Shown here piece by piece: positions 43,481-53,006 of a DNA stretch of 64,000 nucleotides. The notes beneath the pieces are model-generated. The model saw only the letters and a list, made by a program, of their open reading frames with translations, ran no database searches and had not been told where the DNA came from. The position numbers and the translations under genes are program-made. This DNA is from Saprospiraceae bacterium (GTDB taxonomy: Bacteria > Bacteroidota > Bacteroidia > Chitinophagales > Saprospiraceae): positions 1-64,000 of the forward strand of contig JAGFJA010000007.1 in NCBI GenBank assembly GCA_024103005.1, read 5' to 3'. Positions within the stretch are counted from its first letter, which is position 1, and every line of letters starts with the position of its first letter.

Positions 43481-43510
43481 ATTGCTGAATTATTGTTTGA
43501 TTCATTTGTT

Positions 43511-43585
43511 TTAAAAGGTTGTCCCTATGGGGCATGAATGATTTTAACGAAGATATCTACCATAAGTTCCCTCCTCAGGAGTTTG
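43511..43585 (+). repeat. Paired-hairpin intergenic repeat, copy 4
   Basis: TTAAAAGGTTGTCCCTATGG half-unit, spacer TTTTAACGAAGATATCTACC (43542-43561), then ATAAGTTCCCTCCTCAGGAG. The spacer is the reverse complement of that in copy 2 with one mismatch, showing that the two halves move or are copied as one unit of about 75 bases. Confidence 0.7.
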
Positions 43586-43668
43586 TACCTTTTCGTTTGA
43601 ATATGAACAATATTTCAGCAACAATGCCATCGTTTTTTGAATAAAATCTGTTTTAACTGAATATCGTC

Positions 43669-43746
43669 GAAGTGCTGTAGGCACGACCTTCTGGTAGAAA
43701 GATAAAATGAGTCGGGAATCAAGCTCTGTAGGAGCGACCTTATAAA
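43669..43746 (-). repeat. Paired-hairpin intergenic repeat, copy 5 (inverted)
   Basis: The best-preserved copy. On the + strand AAGTGCTGTAGGCACGACCT (43670-43689) contains a GTGC/GCAC hairpin, then TGGTAGAAAG, a spacer, and CAAGCTCTGTAGGAGCGACC (43720-43739). Both halves present the GGTCG-stem-CTACA-stem layout on the opposite strand. Confidence 0.75.
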
Positions 43747-44251
43747 AATAAACATTGGTTATCGGACGATTGTGGTTTATAGTATAGCACGCAAAAACGC
43801 AAGGTATATTATTTAACATAGAATATCGGGCAAATAAGATTATTCTATTTCGCTATCCCTGTTTAAATTTAACCGATTTCTTTTTTATTTGAAAAACTGT
43901 TTAATTAACCATACACCCAGGTGAATGGACGGATATAGTTATTGAGATGTGATATAAGGAAGGGGCAAGGAATGATCAGGAAAAGCAGAAGAAAAAGAAG
44001 AATGAGGGATTGTAAAATTTAAGTAGGTAGATTATTAATAACTAAAGATTCAGGTATAGCGTGATCTTTGAAAGATGAATATAAATTTCCCAAGTTTTAC
44101 TTACCTAAATTTATTTTTAAATGCAGCCAGGTTCGAGTGGAAAGTTATTAAACATCTACCTACTTAGTGAAAGTTACAGATGCCTAAAATATTACTTTTT
44201 AAATAAAAGAAATTCAATATAATACACATATATAAATGCCTATATTTATCT

Positions 44252-44986
44252 TTAATACCTTACCCCTTCAAAAGTAAGCCCATGTGCTGGAACAGAAAAC
44301 GAATAGGGCAACATCTTTCCCTGTCCGGAAAGTTCCTTCAACTCAGTCAAATCCTGTTTTCCTACTGCGATATTGACACAGCTGCCGACTATCAGTCTTA
44401 CCATACCGCGCAAAAACCTGTTTGCTTCGATATGGAGTTCAAGCCTATGGTTCGTATTCTTCCACTGACATTGAATCATATTACACAAAGTGGTTTTGTT
44501 GTCAGAGCCTGTCTTGGCAAATGAAGCGAAATCTTTTAAGCTTGAGATATATTCAGCTGTTTCATTTAATTTCGGCAACGATTCGGGCCGGAGTCTGTCA
44601 AAATGCCAGCTGAATGCTGTGATAAACGGATCTTTTTCAGTATGTATCCTGTAAATATACCTTCTTGAAAGGGCTGAAAACCGTGCATGAAATGTATCCT
44701 CTACGCCTTCTACACGATGAATGACGATAGAGCGGGGAAGTAATTTATTTACTTTAAATAAAAAATATGCTTCATCAATTGGACCGTCTGTATCAAAATG
44801 AAAGGCATAATCCTTACCATGCACCCCGGAGTCTGTTCTGCCACAGCCTACGACAGCAGTTAGTTGGCGGAAGTAAATTGCAAAGGCATCTTCTATGGAA
44901 GATTGGACGCTCATGCCATTGGGTTGTCTTTGCCAACCGACAAAATCTGTTCCGACGAAACTGCAGTATGCAAGGTGGCGCATCAA
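44252..44986 (-). CDS. truA: tRNA pseudouridine(38-40) synthase
   Basis: A 244-residue enzyme that isomerises uridines 38-40 in the anticodon arm. It shows [24 protein letters not shown] at the N-terminus, the catalytic Asp in [20 protein letters not shown] near residue 52, [12 protein letters not shown] near 110, and the C-terminal [22 protein letters not shown]. Length matches TruA. It overlaps the clpX stop codon region by 4 bases, so it is translationally coupled at the end of the tig-clpP-clpX block. Confidence 0.95.
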   Translation of the reverse strand: MMRHLAYCSFVGTDFVGWQRQPNGMSVQSSIEDAFAIYFRQLTAVVGCGRTDSGVHGKDYAFHFDTDGPIDEAYFLFKVNKLLPRSIVIHRVEGVEDTFHARFSALSRRYIYRIHTEKDPFITAFSWHFDRLRPESLPKLNETAEYISSLKDFASFAKTGSDNKTTLCNMIQCQWKNTNHRLELHIEANRFLRGMVRLIVGSCVNIAVGKQDLTELKELSGQGKMLPYSFSVPAHGLTFEGVRY

Positions 44987-46221
44987 GCAACCTTTAAACT
45001 GGCTTCGATGTGTGAGCCTGATAGTTTTTTCTGAGCGTAGGCAAGATCCACCTTCAGGGTAGTGATACCTTTCTCCGATGGCAATTCATACATGTCATCC
45101 ATAAAGATGGCTTCGCAAATAGAACGCAATCCACGTGCCCCCAGCTTATAATTAAGCGCCGTCTCCGCTATAAAGTCAAGAGCCTCATCTTCGACGATTA
45201 ATTTTATTTTCTCATACTCAAACAGCTTGGTAAATTGCTTAATAATGGCATTCTTTGGCTTAACAAGGATGGATTTAAGCATATCTTTATCCAAAGGGTC
45301 GAGGTAAGTCATGACGGGCAATCTGCCCAGCAATTCAGGTATCAGCCCAAAATGTTTCAGGTCGGTGTGCATGGCATATTGGTACAGATTGGTCTGATCG
45401 ACTTTATCTTTTGCTTCATGAGTATATCCGATGACCTGAGTATTGAGTCTCCTGGCAATGATTTTATCCAAACCGTCAAAGGAGCCGCCGCAGATGAACA
45501 GAATATTCTGTGTATTTACCTTGATAAGCTTTTGTTCGGGGTGTTTTCTTCCGCCCTGAGGGGGAACATTGACATCGGTCCCTTCCAGCATTTTCAAGAG
45601 AGATTGCTGCACACCTTCGCCTGAAACATCACGTGTCAGGGAAGGATTGTCGCTTTTCCGGGCTATCTTATCTATTTCATCGATGTAAACAATACCTCGC
45701 TCAGCCATCCGGACATCATAATCACATACCTGAAGTAATCGTGTAAGGATAGACTCTACATCCTCGCCTACATATCCAGCCTCTGTAAATACAGTCGCAT
45801 CCACGATGGCAAAAGGCACATTAAGCATCCTTGCAATACTTTTAGCCATGAGGGTCTTGCCGGTACCGGTCGGTCCGACGAAGATAATATTGGATTTTTC
45901 GATTTCTACCTCTTTATCGCGGTGGCCCAGACGTTTATAATGATTGTACACGGCGACAGCGAGGGTCTTTTTAGCCTGATCCTGTCCGATGACATAATTG
46001 TCGAGATAGTCTTTTATTTCTTTTGGTGTTTTCGAAGCGATTTCATCGTTAAACAGTTCGTCACTTGAGGAGCGTTCTAAAATCTCCTGTTCGATGATGT
46101 CGTAAGCTTTCTCTACACATGATTCGCAGATGTGTCCATCCAGCCCTTCAATGAGGATGATTGCATCATTTTTGTCTTTTCCGCAAAAGGAACACCTGTG
46201 AGAATCTCTGTTTTTAGACAT
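44983..46221 (-). CDS. clpX: ATP-dependent Clp protease ATP-binding subunit ClpX
   Basis: An AAA+ unfoldase of 412 residues that feeds substrates to ClpP. The N-terminal zinc-binding domain has [10 protein letters not shown] and CESC. The ATPase has Walker [17 protein letters not shown], pore loop [15 protein letters not shown], Walker [44 protein letters not shown], and sensor 2 (LGARGLRS). Length and motifs are standard. Upstream is clpP, separated by a hairpin with a T-run that could attenuate read-through. truA overlaps downstream by 4 bases. Confidence 0.97.
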   Translation of the reverse strand: MSKNRDSHRCSFCGKDKNDAIILIEGLDGHICESCVEKAYDIIEQEILERSSSDELFNDEIASKTPKEIKDYLDNYVIGQDQAKKTLAVAVYNHYKRLGHRDKEVEIEKSNIIFVGPTGTGKTLMAKSIARMLNVPFAIVDATVFTEAGYVGEDVESILTRLLQVCDYDVRMAERGIVYIDEIDKIARKSDNPSLTRDVSGEGVQQSLLKMLEGTDVNVPPQGGRKHPEQKLIKVNTQNILFICGGSFDGLDKIIARRLNTQVIGYTHEAKDKVDQTNLYQYAMHTDLKHFGLIPELLGRLPVMTYLDPLDKDMLKSILVKPKNAIIKQFTKLFEYEKIKLIVEDEALDFIAETALNYKLGARGLRSICEAIFMDDMYELPSEKGITTLKVDLAYAQKKLSGSHIEASLKVA

Positions 46222-46235
46222 AATTTAACTTATTT

Positions 46236-46276
46236 AAAAAAACAAATTGCCGATATTGATTAAACATACCGGCAAT
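46236..46276 (-). terminator. Terminator/attenuator between clpP and clpX
   Basis: On the minus strand ATTGCCG (46276-46270) pairs with CGGCAAT (46252-46246) and is followed by TTGTTTTTTT. The hairpin lies in the 72-base gap between clpP and clpX and would reduce clpX relative to clpP. Confidence 0.7.
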
Positions 46277-46293
46277 TAAATAGTTCGTTTTGA

Positions 46294-46998
46294 TTAAGCT
46301 TTATTTACTAAGGCCGGATTAGTCTTGTCAAGTACTTCATCCACCAGGCCGTATTCCTTAGCTTCTCCGGAGGTCATCCAGTTATCACGGTCGCAATCCC
46401 GTTCAATCGTTTCATAATCTTTACCCGTGTGAACCGAAAGAATATCGTATAGTTCTTTCTGCATTTTCTTGATCAGCTTATAGGAAATCTCCATATCGGA
46501 AACCTGACCTTCCATACCTCCAAGAGGCTGATGAATCATAACCCGGCTATGATAAAGACAAGTACGTTTTCCCTTTTTCCCTGCAGCAAGCAATACAGCT
46601 CCCATGGATGCAGCCAATCCAGTACAGATCGTAGCAACATCAGGTGTGACATACTGCATGGTGTCATAGATGCCGAGCCCATTGATGACGGAGCCGCCGG
46701 GACTGTTGATAAACATCTGAATGTCACGCTTAGGGTCTGTACTTTCCAAAAACAACAATTGTGCCTGGATGACATTGGCTACATAATCATTGACCGGTAC
46801 ACCCATAAATATAATCCTGTCCATCATCAGCCTTGAAAATACATCCATACCGACAACATTCATCTGCCTTTCCTCGATGACCGTCGGTGTAAATCCGTGG
46901 ATGTTCGGAACTGAGGTCTGCATATATTTATCCAGATGCATACCGCTCATATTCAAGTGCTTAGTTGCATATTTTCTAAACTCATCTTTTGAAAACAT
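46294..46998 (-). CDS. clpP: ATP-dependent Clp protease proteolytic subunit ClpP
   Basis: A serine protease forming the ClpP barrel. The triad is visible: Ser in GLAASMGAVLLAAG, His in RVMIHQPLGG, and Asp in the DCDRDNWMTSGEAKEYGLVDEV region. The oxyanion segment is MFINSPGGSVINGLGIYDTM. The longer ATG at 47052 adds 18 non-conserved residues rich in Ile and Lys. MFSKDEFRKYATKH at 46998 gives 234 residues and matches Bacteroidota ClpP N-termini, so it was chosen. The gene lies downstream of tig and upstream of clpX, the classical order. Confidence 0.95.
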   Translation of the reverse strand: MFSKDEFRKYATKHLNMSGMHLDKYMQTSVPNIHGFTPTVIEERQMNVVGMDVFSRLMMDRIIFMGVPVNDYVANVIQAQLLFLESTDPKRDIQMFINSPGGSVINGLGIYDTMQYVTPDVATICTGLAASMGAVLLAAGKKGKRTCLYHSRVMIHQPLGGMEGQVSDMEISYKLIKKMQKELYDILSVHTGKDYETIERDCDRDNWMTSGEAKEYGLVDEVLDKTNPALVNKA

Positions 46999-47180
46999 AG
47001 ATTGTCCTTTTATTTTTTTGATGATAATAATGGATAAATAACTTCTAAACAAAAAAGTTTAATTCCCCACTTTGCAGGTCAATATTTAGAATCATATTAA
47101 ATAATGATACCCTTGTCTCTTAGGTATATTTTACATAAAAGAAAAGCAGTTAATTAGCTTGCTTAATACAGCCTGCCTGA

Positions 47181-48629
47181 TTAATGCTCATGGTCATGGT
47201 CGTACTCATGGTCATGGTCATGGTCGTGGTCGTGATTGTGATTCACAAAAGCAAGTGGATTGGCTTCTCTATGCAGCTTCTCAAGTGATTCGGATAATAC
47301 TTTTTGAGTTAAAGGCTTATTTTCAAGCTCATATTGAGAAGTGAAAAATTCTTTCAACTTGTGAGCAAATATTTTATTCGCCAGGTTATTGTATTCCTCA
47401 TCATTTTTGAGCATATCATTAAACAACTTTTGAAAAAGGTCTTCAGGTATGGATACACCCTGAAAGTAATTGTGTACCTCCCTTCTGAAAAGCTGCTCTA
47501 CCTCATGTTTAAGAGCCTTGATACCATATCCAGAAGATATAGCAGTTAGAATCCAACCCCACTTAAAATCCTTTTTTAAATCAGATAAATAATCTTTTAC
47601 CGTGTCTTCTTTGTAGGAATTGACCTGAGTCATGTATTCTACAAAAAAATCATCCGGCATATCAAATTCGATATTTTCAAGTGACTTCAGTTTAAATTCC
47701 AGGTAAAACTTCAGGTCGATAAAATATTGATTGTCTTGCATGGCAAACTTATTCATCTCGGCTGCCAGTTGCTCTTCTGTTGTGATTTTGCCACTTGGGT
47801 CAATTTTTTTGAAAAACTCTTCATTTAATTCGCCTTTTACCCATTTCTGGACCTTTTTAACGGTTAGCTTAAACATAGATCCAAAGTCCTCCAGTGAGCG
47901 TGTGTCATCCTGGCTGAGTTGTAAGATATTTCTTCGAACAAATCCTTCATCAATCTGTAAATCCGTTAACTTGACAGAGACACTATCACCCGGGTTTTTA
48001 CCCATGAGTGCCGCTTTGACTTCTTCATTTTTTATTCCAAAGAGTGAGTAGCTGAAGGTCATGGTGTGACCGTCTTGCTTGATGTCTTCGCCTTCCAGCT
48101 CTGCACCGTCAAATGTAATGAAGGAATCTTCATCGATAGGGTCTTCGGTATCTATCAACTCTTTGTTTCTTTCGAGTAAGCTTTCGATAGCTTCTTGCAC
48201 TTCTTCCTTTGTCAGTTCGATCGTATTGGTAGGTATATCTTTGACAAAGTCCCAGTTGGTTGACTCGACGTCCAATTCCTTTATTACGGTTAGATTGACG
48301 TTGTAATCTGTAAAGTTATTGAAATCAAATTTGAAATTGTCATCAGCCGGCTTGAATAGGGGCTGTCCATAGGCATTAATATCATTTTTTTTCAGATAAT
48401 CAGAATATAGTTCGCTCATATTCTGATTGATGACATCAAGCAAAATACGCGCCCCATTGGTATTTTTAATGAGGCTGACAGGAACCTTTCCCGGCCTGAA
48501 TCCTTTTATGTTTGCTGTTTTTGATACGATTTTCAATTCGGCATCAAACAGCTCTTTCAATTCTGCTGCCGGAATGGAACATTGAAGTTCTATCAGAAAA
48601 TTATTTTTTTCAACGGGATTTACAATCAT
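47181..48629 (-). CDS. tig: Trigger factor with His/Asp-rich C-terminal tail
   Basis: A ribosome-associated chaperone of 482 residues. The ribosome-docking domain carries the GFRPGKVP signature near residue 39. A central region follows at about 150-260 in the place of the PPIase domain, not obviously conserved as an FKBP fold. The helical chaperone domain occupies the rest. The last 20 or so residues alternate His with Asp, Asn or Glu (HNHDHDHDHDHEYDHDHEH), a potential Ni/Zn/Cu-binding tail absent from the E. coli protein. The DNA encoding it is itself a degenerate 6-base repeat (47183-47245). clpP and clpX follow in the usual order. Confidence 0.95.
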   Translation of the reverse strand: MIVNPVEKNNFLIELQCSIPAAELKELFDAELKIVSKTANIKGFRPGKVPVSLIKNTNGARILLDVINQNMSELYSDYLKKNDINAYGQPLFKPADDNFKFDFNNFTDYNVNLTVIKELDVESTNWDFVKDIPTNTIELTKEEVQEAIESLLERNKELIDTEDPIDEDSFITFDGAELEGEDIKQDGHTMTFSYSLFGIKNEEVKAALMGKNPGDSVSVKLTDLQIDEGFVRRNILQLSQDDTRSLEDFGSMFKLTVKKVQKWVKGELNEEFFKKIDPSGKITTEEQLAAEMNKFAMQDNQYFIDLKFYLEFKLKSLENIEFDMPDDFFVEYMTQVNSYKEDTVKDYLSDLKKDFKWGWILTAISSGYGIKALKHEVEQLFRREVHNYFQGVSIPEDLFQKLFNDMLKNDEEYNNLANKIFAHKLKEFFTSQYELENKPLTQKVLSESLEKLHREANPLAFVNHNHDHDHDHDHEYDHDHEH

Positions 48630-48732
48630 TTATCTGAAAATTTAGAATACAAAAAATGTTTGAAAAGGAGCCGGAGACTTTGATTTTAGATTAAATCAGG
48701 CTGTTTTTTACTCCTTTTTCAAATTTGAGGTG

Positions 48733-48740
48733 CAAAGGTA
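48733..48740 (-). promoter_or_regulatory. Probable -7 promoter box of tig
   Basis: The complement reads TACCTTTGCACC, a perfect TAnnTTTG match. It lies about 105 bases upstream of the tig start codon. No well-spaced -33 TTG was found. Confidence 0.45.
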
Positions 48741-48795
48741 TGATTATTCTGTCAATTTATGGATGAAATTATTACTCTATTTCTGTTTTACATGT

Positions 48796-48824
48796 ATTGA
48801 AATACAGAACATTGCTTACATTTG
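48796..48824 (+). promoter_or_regulatory. Promoter of lepA, very close to the start codon
   Basis: ATTG at 48796-48799 and a perfect TACATTTG at 48817-48824, 17 bases apart. The lepA ATG begins at 48829, only 4 bases after the -7 box, which would leave an mRNA with almost no 5' leader. Confidence 0.55.
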
Positions 48825-48828
48825 CGCC

Positions 48829-50628
48829 ATGAAATTGATCCGAAACTTTTGTGTTATTGCTCATATAGATCATGGTAAGAGTACCTTGTCTGACAGATTG
48901 CTGGAATATACCCAGACTATTGCCGAAAGGGATATGCAGGACCAGGCTTTGGATGACATGGATCTGGAACGTGAACGGGGTATTACGATTAAGAGTCACG
49001 CCATTCAGATGTACTATCATCATGACGACGGTCAGGTCTATATTTACAATATGATAGACACGCCGGGACACGTGGATTTTAGCTATGAAGTATCCAGATC
49101 AATTGCTGCTTGTGAAGGCGCTCTTCTCTTAGTTGATGCCAGTCAGGGAATTCAGGCACAGACCATATCCAATTTATTTATGGCAATCGATCACAACCTC
49201 GAAATAATTCCCGTTTTGAATAAGGTGGATATGGAAAGTGCAATGATAGAGGAAGTATCTGACCAGATTATAGACCTCATCGGCTGTAAGCGTGAAGAAA
49301 TCCTCCTTGCCAGCGGGAAGACAGGTATAGGTGTACATGATATTTTAAGGGCTATCGTTGACCGTATTCCGGCACCCAAAGGAGATCCGGAGGCTCCGCT
49401 GCAGGCCTTAATTTTTGATTCAGTCTTTAATTCATTCCGTGGTGTAATCGTATATTTCAGGCTTATCAACGGTATAATCAGGAAGAATGACAAGGTACGG
49501 TTTTTCCACACCGGAAAGGAATATCTGGCAGACGAAGTCGGTATCCTGCAGTTAAATATGGTCGAAAAACCTGAATTACAGGCAGGTAATGTAGGTTACC
49601 TTATCACAGGTATAAAAGTCTCAAAGGAAATTAAGGTGGGTGATACTGTCATTCTTGCCAAATACCCGAATACTGACGAGATCAAAGGATTTGAAGAAGT
49701 CAAACCAATGGTTTTTGCAGGAATTTACCCTATAGATAATGACGATTTTGAAGACCTTCGTGACAGTTTGGAAAAACTCCAGCTCAATGATGCCTCGCTC
49801 ACTTTCGAACCCGAAAGCTCTGTAGCTTTGGGGTTTGGTTTTAGATGCGGTTTCCTCGGGATGCTTCACCTGGATATTATCCAGGAGAGATTGTCGCGGG
49901 AGTTCAATCAGGATGTGATTACGACGGTGCCAAACGTAATGTACCACGCCTTTTTAAACAAAAACCCTACTGAGAAAATTGTAATAAATACACCAAACGA
50001 CTTGCCTGATCCGACTCTTCTTCACCATGTGGAAGAGCCTTATATTCATGCTCAGGTAATTACCAAGCCGGAATATATTGGTTCGATTATGTCTCTTTGT
50101 ATGGACAAAAGAGGAATCCTGACGCGACAGACTTATCTTACCACGAGCAGGGTTGAATTAACCTTTGAAATGCCTCTTGCTGAGATAGTATTTGATTTTT
50201 ATGATAAACTAAAGTCCATTTCAAGGGGATATGCATCCTTTGATTATCAACCACTCGATTACCGCAAATCAGATTTGGTTAGACTGGATATTAAACTAAA
50301 TGGTGATAACGTAGATGCGTTGTCGGCTCTGGTCCACAGGACAAAAGCAGAGGAGCTTGGTCGTAAAATTTGCGTCAAGTTAAAGGACCTATTGCCCAGA
50401 CAACAGTTTCTCATAGCCATTCAGGCAGCTATCGGTGCTAAAATTATCGCCCGTGAAACGTTGTCAGCTATGCGTAAGGACGTAACGGCAAAATGTTATG
50501 GCGGTGACATCTCCAGAAAAAGAAAACTCCTTGAAAAACAAAAGGAAGGAAAGAAGAAAATGCGCCAGATAGGTAATGTGGAGGTGCCTCAGAAAGCCTT
50601 CCTGGAAGTATTAAAATTAAATGATTAA
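48829..50628 (+). CDS. lepA: Elongation factor 4 (LepA)
   Basis: A translational GTPase of 599 residues that acts on stalled ribosomes (back-translocation). G-motifs are intact: AHIDHGKST (G1), ERGITIKS (G2), DTPGHVDF (G3), NKVDM (G4) and SGKTGIG (G5). The LepA-specific C-terminal domain is present ([55 protein letters not shown]). The upstream ATG at 48730 would add 33 non-conserved residues that overlap the promoter, so [17 protein letters not shown] at 48829 is preferred. A lipoprotein gene follows 18 bases after the stop. Confidence 0.96.
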   Translation: MKLIRNFCVIAHIDHGKSTLSDRLLEYTQTIAERDMQDQALDDMDLERERGITIKSHAIQMYYHHDDGQVYIYNMIDTPGHVDFSYEVSRSIAACEGALLLVDASQGIQAQTISNLFMAIDHNLEIIPVLNKVDMESAMIEEVSDQIIDLIGCKREEILLASGKTGIGVHDILRAIVDRIPAPKGDPEAPLQALIFDSVFNSFRGVIVYFRLINGIIRKNDKVRFFHTGKEYLADEVGILQLNMVEKPELQAGNVGYLITGIKVSKEIKVGDTVILAKYPNTDEIKGFEEVKPMVFAGIYPIDNDDFEDLRDSLEKLQLNDASLTFEPESSVALGFGFRCGFLGMLHLDIIQERLSREFNQDVITTVPNVMYHAFLNKNPTEKIVINTPNDLPDPTLLHHVEEPYIHAQVITKPEYIGSIMSLCMDKRGILTRQTYLTTSRVELTFEMPLAEIVFDFYDKLKSISRGYASFDYQPLDYRKSDLVRLDIKLNGDNVDALSALVHRTKAEELGRKICVKLKDLLPRQQFLIAIQAAIGAKIIARETLSAMRKDVTAKCYGGDISRKRKLLEKQKEGKKKMRQIGNVEVPQKAFLEVLKLND

Positions 50629-50646
50629 CCAATATACTCTTTAAAT

Positions 50647-51267
50647 ATGAAATATCTTAGTCTGTTAATGCTGACTCTCGGAATGAGTTTTGTCGCTTGC
50701 AAAAGTGAGCAATCAAAAGATGCTAAAAAGGATGAAGCAGAAGCCTATGTACCCTATGATGGTAAACAACGGCAAATCGCCTATACCGATACAGTAGTTA
50801 ATAATAAAGGCATACAGTTTGAGCTGACCTTTCGTGGCGGCTCAATAGACGGTTCTGCCCAGGTAAAGGTGAGAAAAGACGGTGTATTGCTTGAGAACAA
50901 AGACCGAAGAGCTGATGGCAGAGTATCCGGTGTTTTTTTGAAGGATATCAACGGTGACGGGGAAGACGATTTTCTTTTTTATACCAATACCGAAGACGTA
51001 ACCAAGATAGGTCACCTCTACGGTGTCATCCATACCGGAAATGAAATCAAGCACATCTATGTATCTCCGTTTCTGAAAGCACCTTATGTGGATAATTACC
51101 TAGGTCGGGATTCATTTTATATCGAAAATGGGATCATTTATAAATCCTTCCCTAAATTTGACTTCAATAAGCTCAGACAGAAAATAAATTCAGGAAAGAG
51201 ATGGGTTATCAGCTACCCGTATAAAGGCACTGATACCATAGCTATTGGCGAAGGCGTATTAAAATAA
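50647..51267 (+). CDS. Lipoprotein of unknown function
   Basis: A 206-residue protein with a lipoprotein signal (MKYLSLLMLTLGMSFVAC, lipobox FVAC) followed by a Lys/Asp/Glu-rich linker. The mature part has a beta-rich pattern containing FLKDINGDGEDDFLFYTNTED, an EF-hand-like calcium-binding DxNxDGxDD loop of the FG-GAP/dockerin kind near residue 102. It lies 18 bases downstream of lepA and may be co-transcribed. A terminator follows. No named family beyond the Asp-rich loop is claimed. Confidence 0.78.
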   Translation: MKYLSLLMLTLGMSFVACKSEQSKDAKKDEAEAYVPYDGKQRQIAYTDTVVNNKGIQFELTFRGGSIDGSAQVKVRKDGVLLENKDRRADGRVSGVFLKDINGDGEDDFLFYTNTEDVTKIGHLYGVIHTGNEIKHIYVSPFLKAPYVDNYLGRDSFYIENGIIYKSFPKFDFNKLRQKINSGKRWVISYPYKGTDTIAIGEGVLK

Positions 51268-51284
51268 TGATAATCAAAGAAAGG

Positions 51285-51313
51285 AAAGAGGGTGGTGACA
51301 TCCTCTTTTTTTT
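51285..51313 (+). terminator. Intrinsic terminator after the lepA-lipoprotein unit
   Basis: AAAGAGG (51285-51291) pairs with CCTCTTT (51302-51308), with inner TG/CA pairs, and is followed by a T-run. Confidence 0.8.
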
Positions 51314-51409
51314 GCCGCTTGCCTAGGAAAGAGTAATTTTAATTTGCTGTAACACCCTCATTACTATTATGGAGTTACTTTAAATTGATCTTCCGGATTT
51401 TATCAAACA

Positions 51410-52645
51410 TTAAGCTGTAATAACTTCTTTTTTCTTATCTACCTGGAATATCAGGTAAAACAGACAGGCTGTTATGATGGCCACAACCATACATCCATGC
51501 CATAAAGTCTCATAGCCGTACGTTTTAATTGTCCACATCCCGATGAGTGGTGCCACAATCAATGAAACACTATAGGCAAAGGAATAGAATGCAAGATAAC
51601 GTCCCAATCCGCCTTTAGGTGCCCTATTGGCGACATAGGTCTGCATAAAGGGCATAGTTAGTATCTCTCCTATACTTATGACTATCATGGCTAAAATTAT
51701 CCAGGCATTGTGCTTTATCCAGTTAAGCATAAAGAAGGATATTCCGGTCACCAAGATGCCAAGAATCATTAGCCTTTTGTGGTCAACCCGGTTGCCTACC
51801 AGATAAATAAAAGTCATTTCCGTGAAAAATACAAAAAAACCATTTATGGCAAGAAGACTTCCGATATGGGCTTCATTGATTTTATATACATCAGCATAAT
51901 ACACCGGCAGTGTAAACAAAAGTTGGAAAAAAACTGTTCCAAATAATATAGTGCTGCCGATAAAAGTCAGGAATAAAGGGTCTTTCAAAGGATTGGAAAG
52001 GCTGAGAGGAGCAGATTCCTCTTTAGATTTTTGAACTGTTTCCTTATCAAAAAAATGTTTCCTGAAAATAAACAAAAAAAACAGGGACGAAATGATGCAG
52101 GAAAGACCGTCACCCCAAAACAGCCATACATAAGATATGGTTGCAAATACACCGCCGATGGCGGGTCCGATGGTGTAACCCATATTCATAGCCATCCTGT
52201 TGAGTGAAAAGGACTTGGTGCGGTTGGTCATATCGGTGAAGGAAGTGACGGAGCTGTTGTTTGCAGGACGAAAGGCATCGGCAATTAAACTTTGGAAAAA
52301 AACCAAGATTAAAAGCGAATGATATTGGGTAACTAAAGATAATAAAAGCCATCCGATCCCACTCAAAAACTGGCTGATAAACTGTACTCTAAAACTCCCG
52401 TATTTGTCTGTCAGCCATCCACCGGTGAGCGCACCGCACATGGAGCCAAAACCATAAGAAGATAATACCCATCCTGCCTGAAGTGCACTGAAATGCAAGT
52501 GGTGGGTGAGGTAAATACTCATAAAAGGAAACACCATTGCCCCGGACCTGTTGATCAGCATTATCAGCGACAACCACCATACCTCTGACCTGATGCCTGA
52601 ATAAGCATTGACATATAATTGTTTTATTTTGTGATGTACCGCCAT
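51410..52645 (-). CDS. Major facilitator superfamily transporter
   Basis: A permease of 411 residues with about twelve membrane spans in two six-helix halves and a central cytoplasmic loop (RKHFFDKETVQKSKEESAPLS, about residues 193-213). Motif A-like sequence GGWLTDKYGSFRV lies between helices 2 and 3 (near residue 76), and GNRVDHKRLMILG is the equivalent in the second half. Such proteins of the MdtH/YfcJ-like drug:H+ antiporter type export small compounds; no substrate can be assigned. It is divergent from the giant T9SS protein. Confidence 0.88.
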   Translation of the reverse strand: MAVHHKIKQLYVNAYSGIRSEVWWLSLIMLINRSGAMVFPFMSIYLTHHLHFSALQAGWVLSSYGFGSMCGALTGGWLTDKYGSFRVQFISQFLSGIGWLLLSLVTQYHSLLILVFFQSLIADAFRPANNSSVTSFTDMTNRTKSFSLNRMAMNMGYTIGPAIGGVFATISYVWLFWGDGLSCIISSLFFLFIFRKHFFDKETVQKSKEESAPLSLSNPLKDPLFLTFIGSTILFGTVFFQLLFTLPVYYADVYKINEAHIGSLLAINGFFVFFTEMTFIYLVGNRVDHKRLMILGILVTGISFFMLNWIKHNAWIILAMIVISIGEILTMPFMQTYVANRAPKGGLGRYLAFYSFAYSVSLIVAPLIGMWTIKTYGYETLWHGCMVVAIITACLFYLIFQVDKKKEVITA

Positions 52646-53006
52646 AGGATTGAAGAATTAGCCACCATGTGCCCCGATCCTAAGCATTTGGTGCAGACAT
52701 AGTCAATAGTGGCACAAAAATAGGTAAATCTATTTAAGGATGTAAAATAAATGGTTTTATTCAGTGAATATTTTAATTAAATTGATTTTCAGTTTTGTTG
52801 GAATAAAAAAGATGAAAATTTTTAGAAAAGGTAAGGAATTTAATCCAGGTAATTAATAGTCCTGAAAATGTAGATTTTTCTTTTGATATAAAATTTAAAC
52901 AAACTGTGTTAACTAAATTAACCTCAGAATTTTCAAATTATATTAAAGAATTAATTAATTTTACCTGCAATAGCCTGCACCCTCATTTTTCACTTATATT
53001 TTTAAT
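52646..53006. other. AT-rich spacer between divergent MFS and T9SS-protein genes
   Basis: The 361 bases were inspected; no ORF, repeat or RNA was found. They are presumed to carry both promoters, but no well-matched -33/-7 pair is visible. Confidence 0.4.

Larger units (their letters stand above)
43100..44251. other. Long gene-poor spacer carrying repeats
   Basis: These 1152 bases hold no supported gene. The central part (43456-43746) contains two full and one partial copy of the paired-hairpin repeat family also seen at 3854-4194. The rest (43100-43450 and 43760-44251) is AT-rich with no clear repeat, RNA or coding signal. An open minus-strand stretch over 43544-43819 is built from the repeats and is not a gene. 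Confidence 0.6.

Noticed and set aside
43544-43819. Open minus-strand frame of 91 codons in the spacer after 43.1 kb
   Set aside because: It is composed of the paired-hairpin repeats read through in one frame; there is no protein-like pattern.
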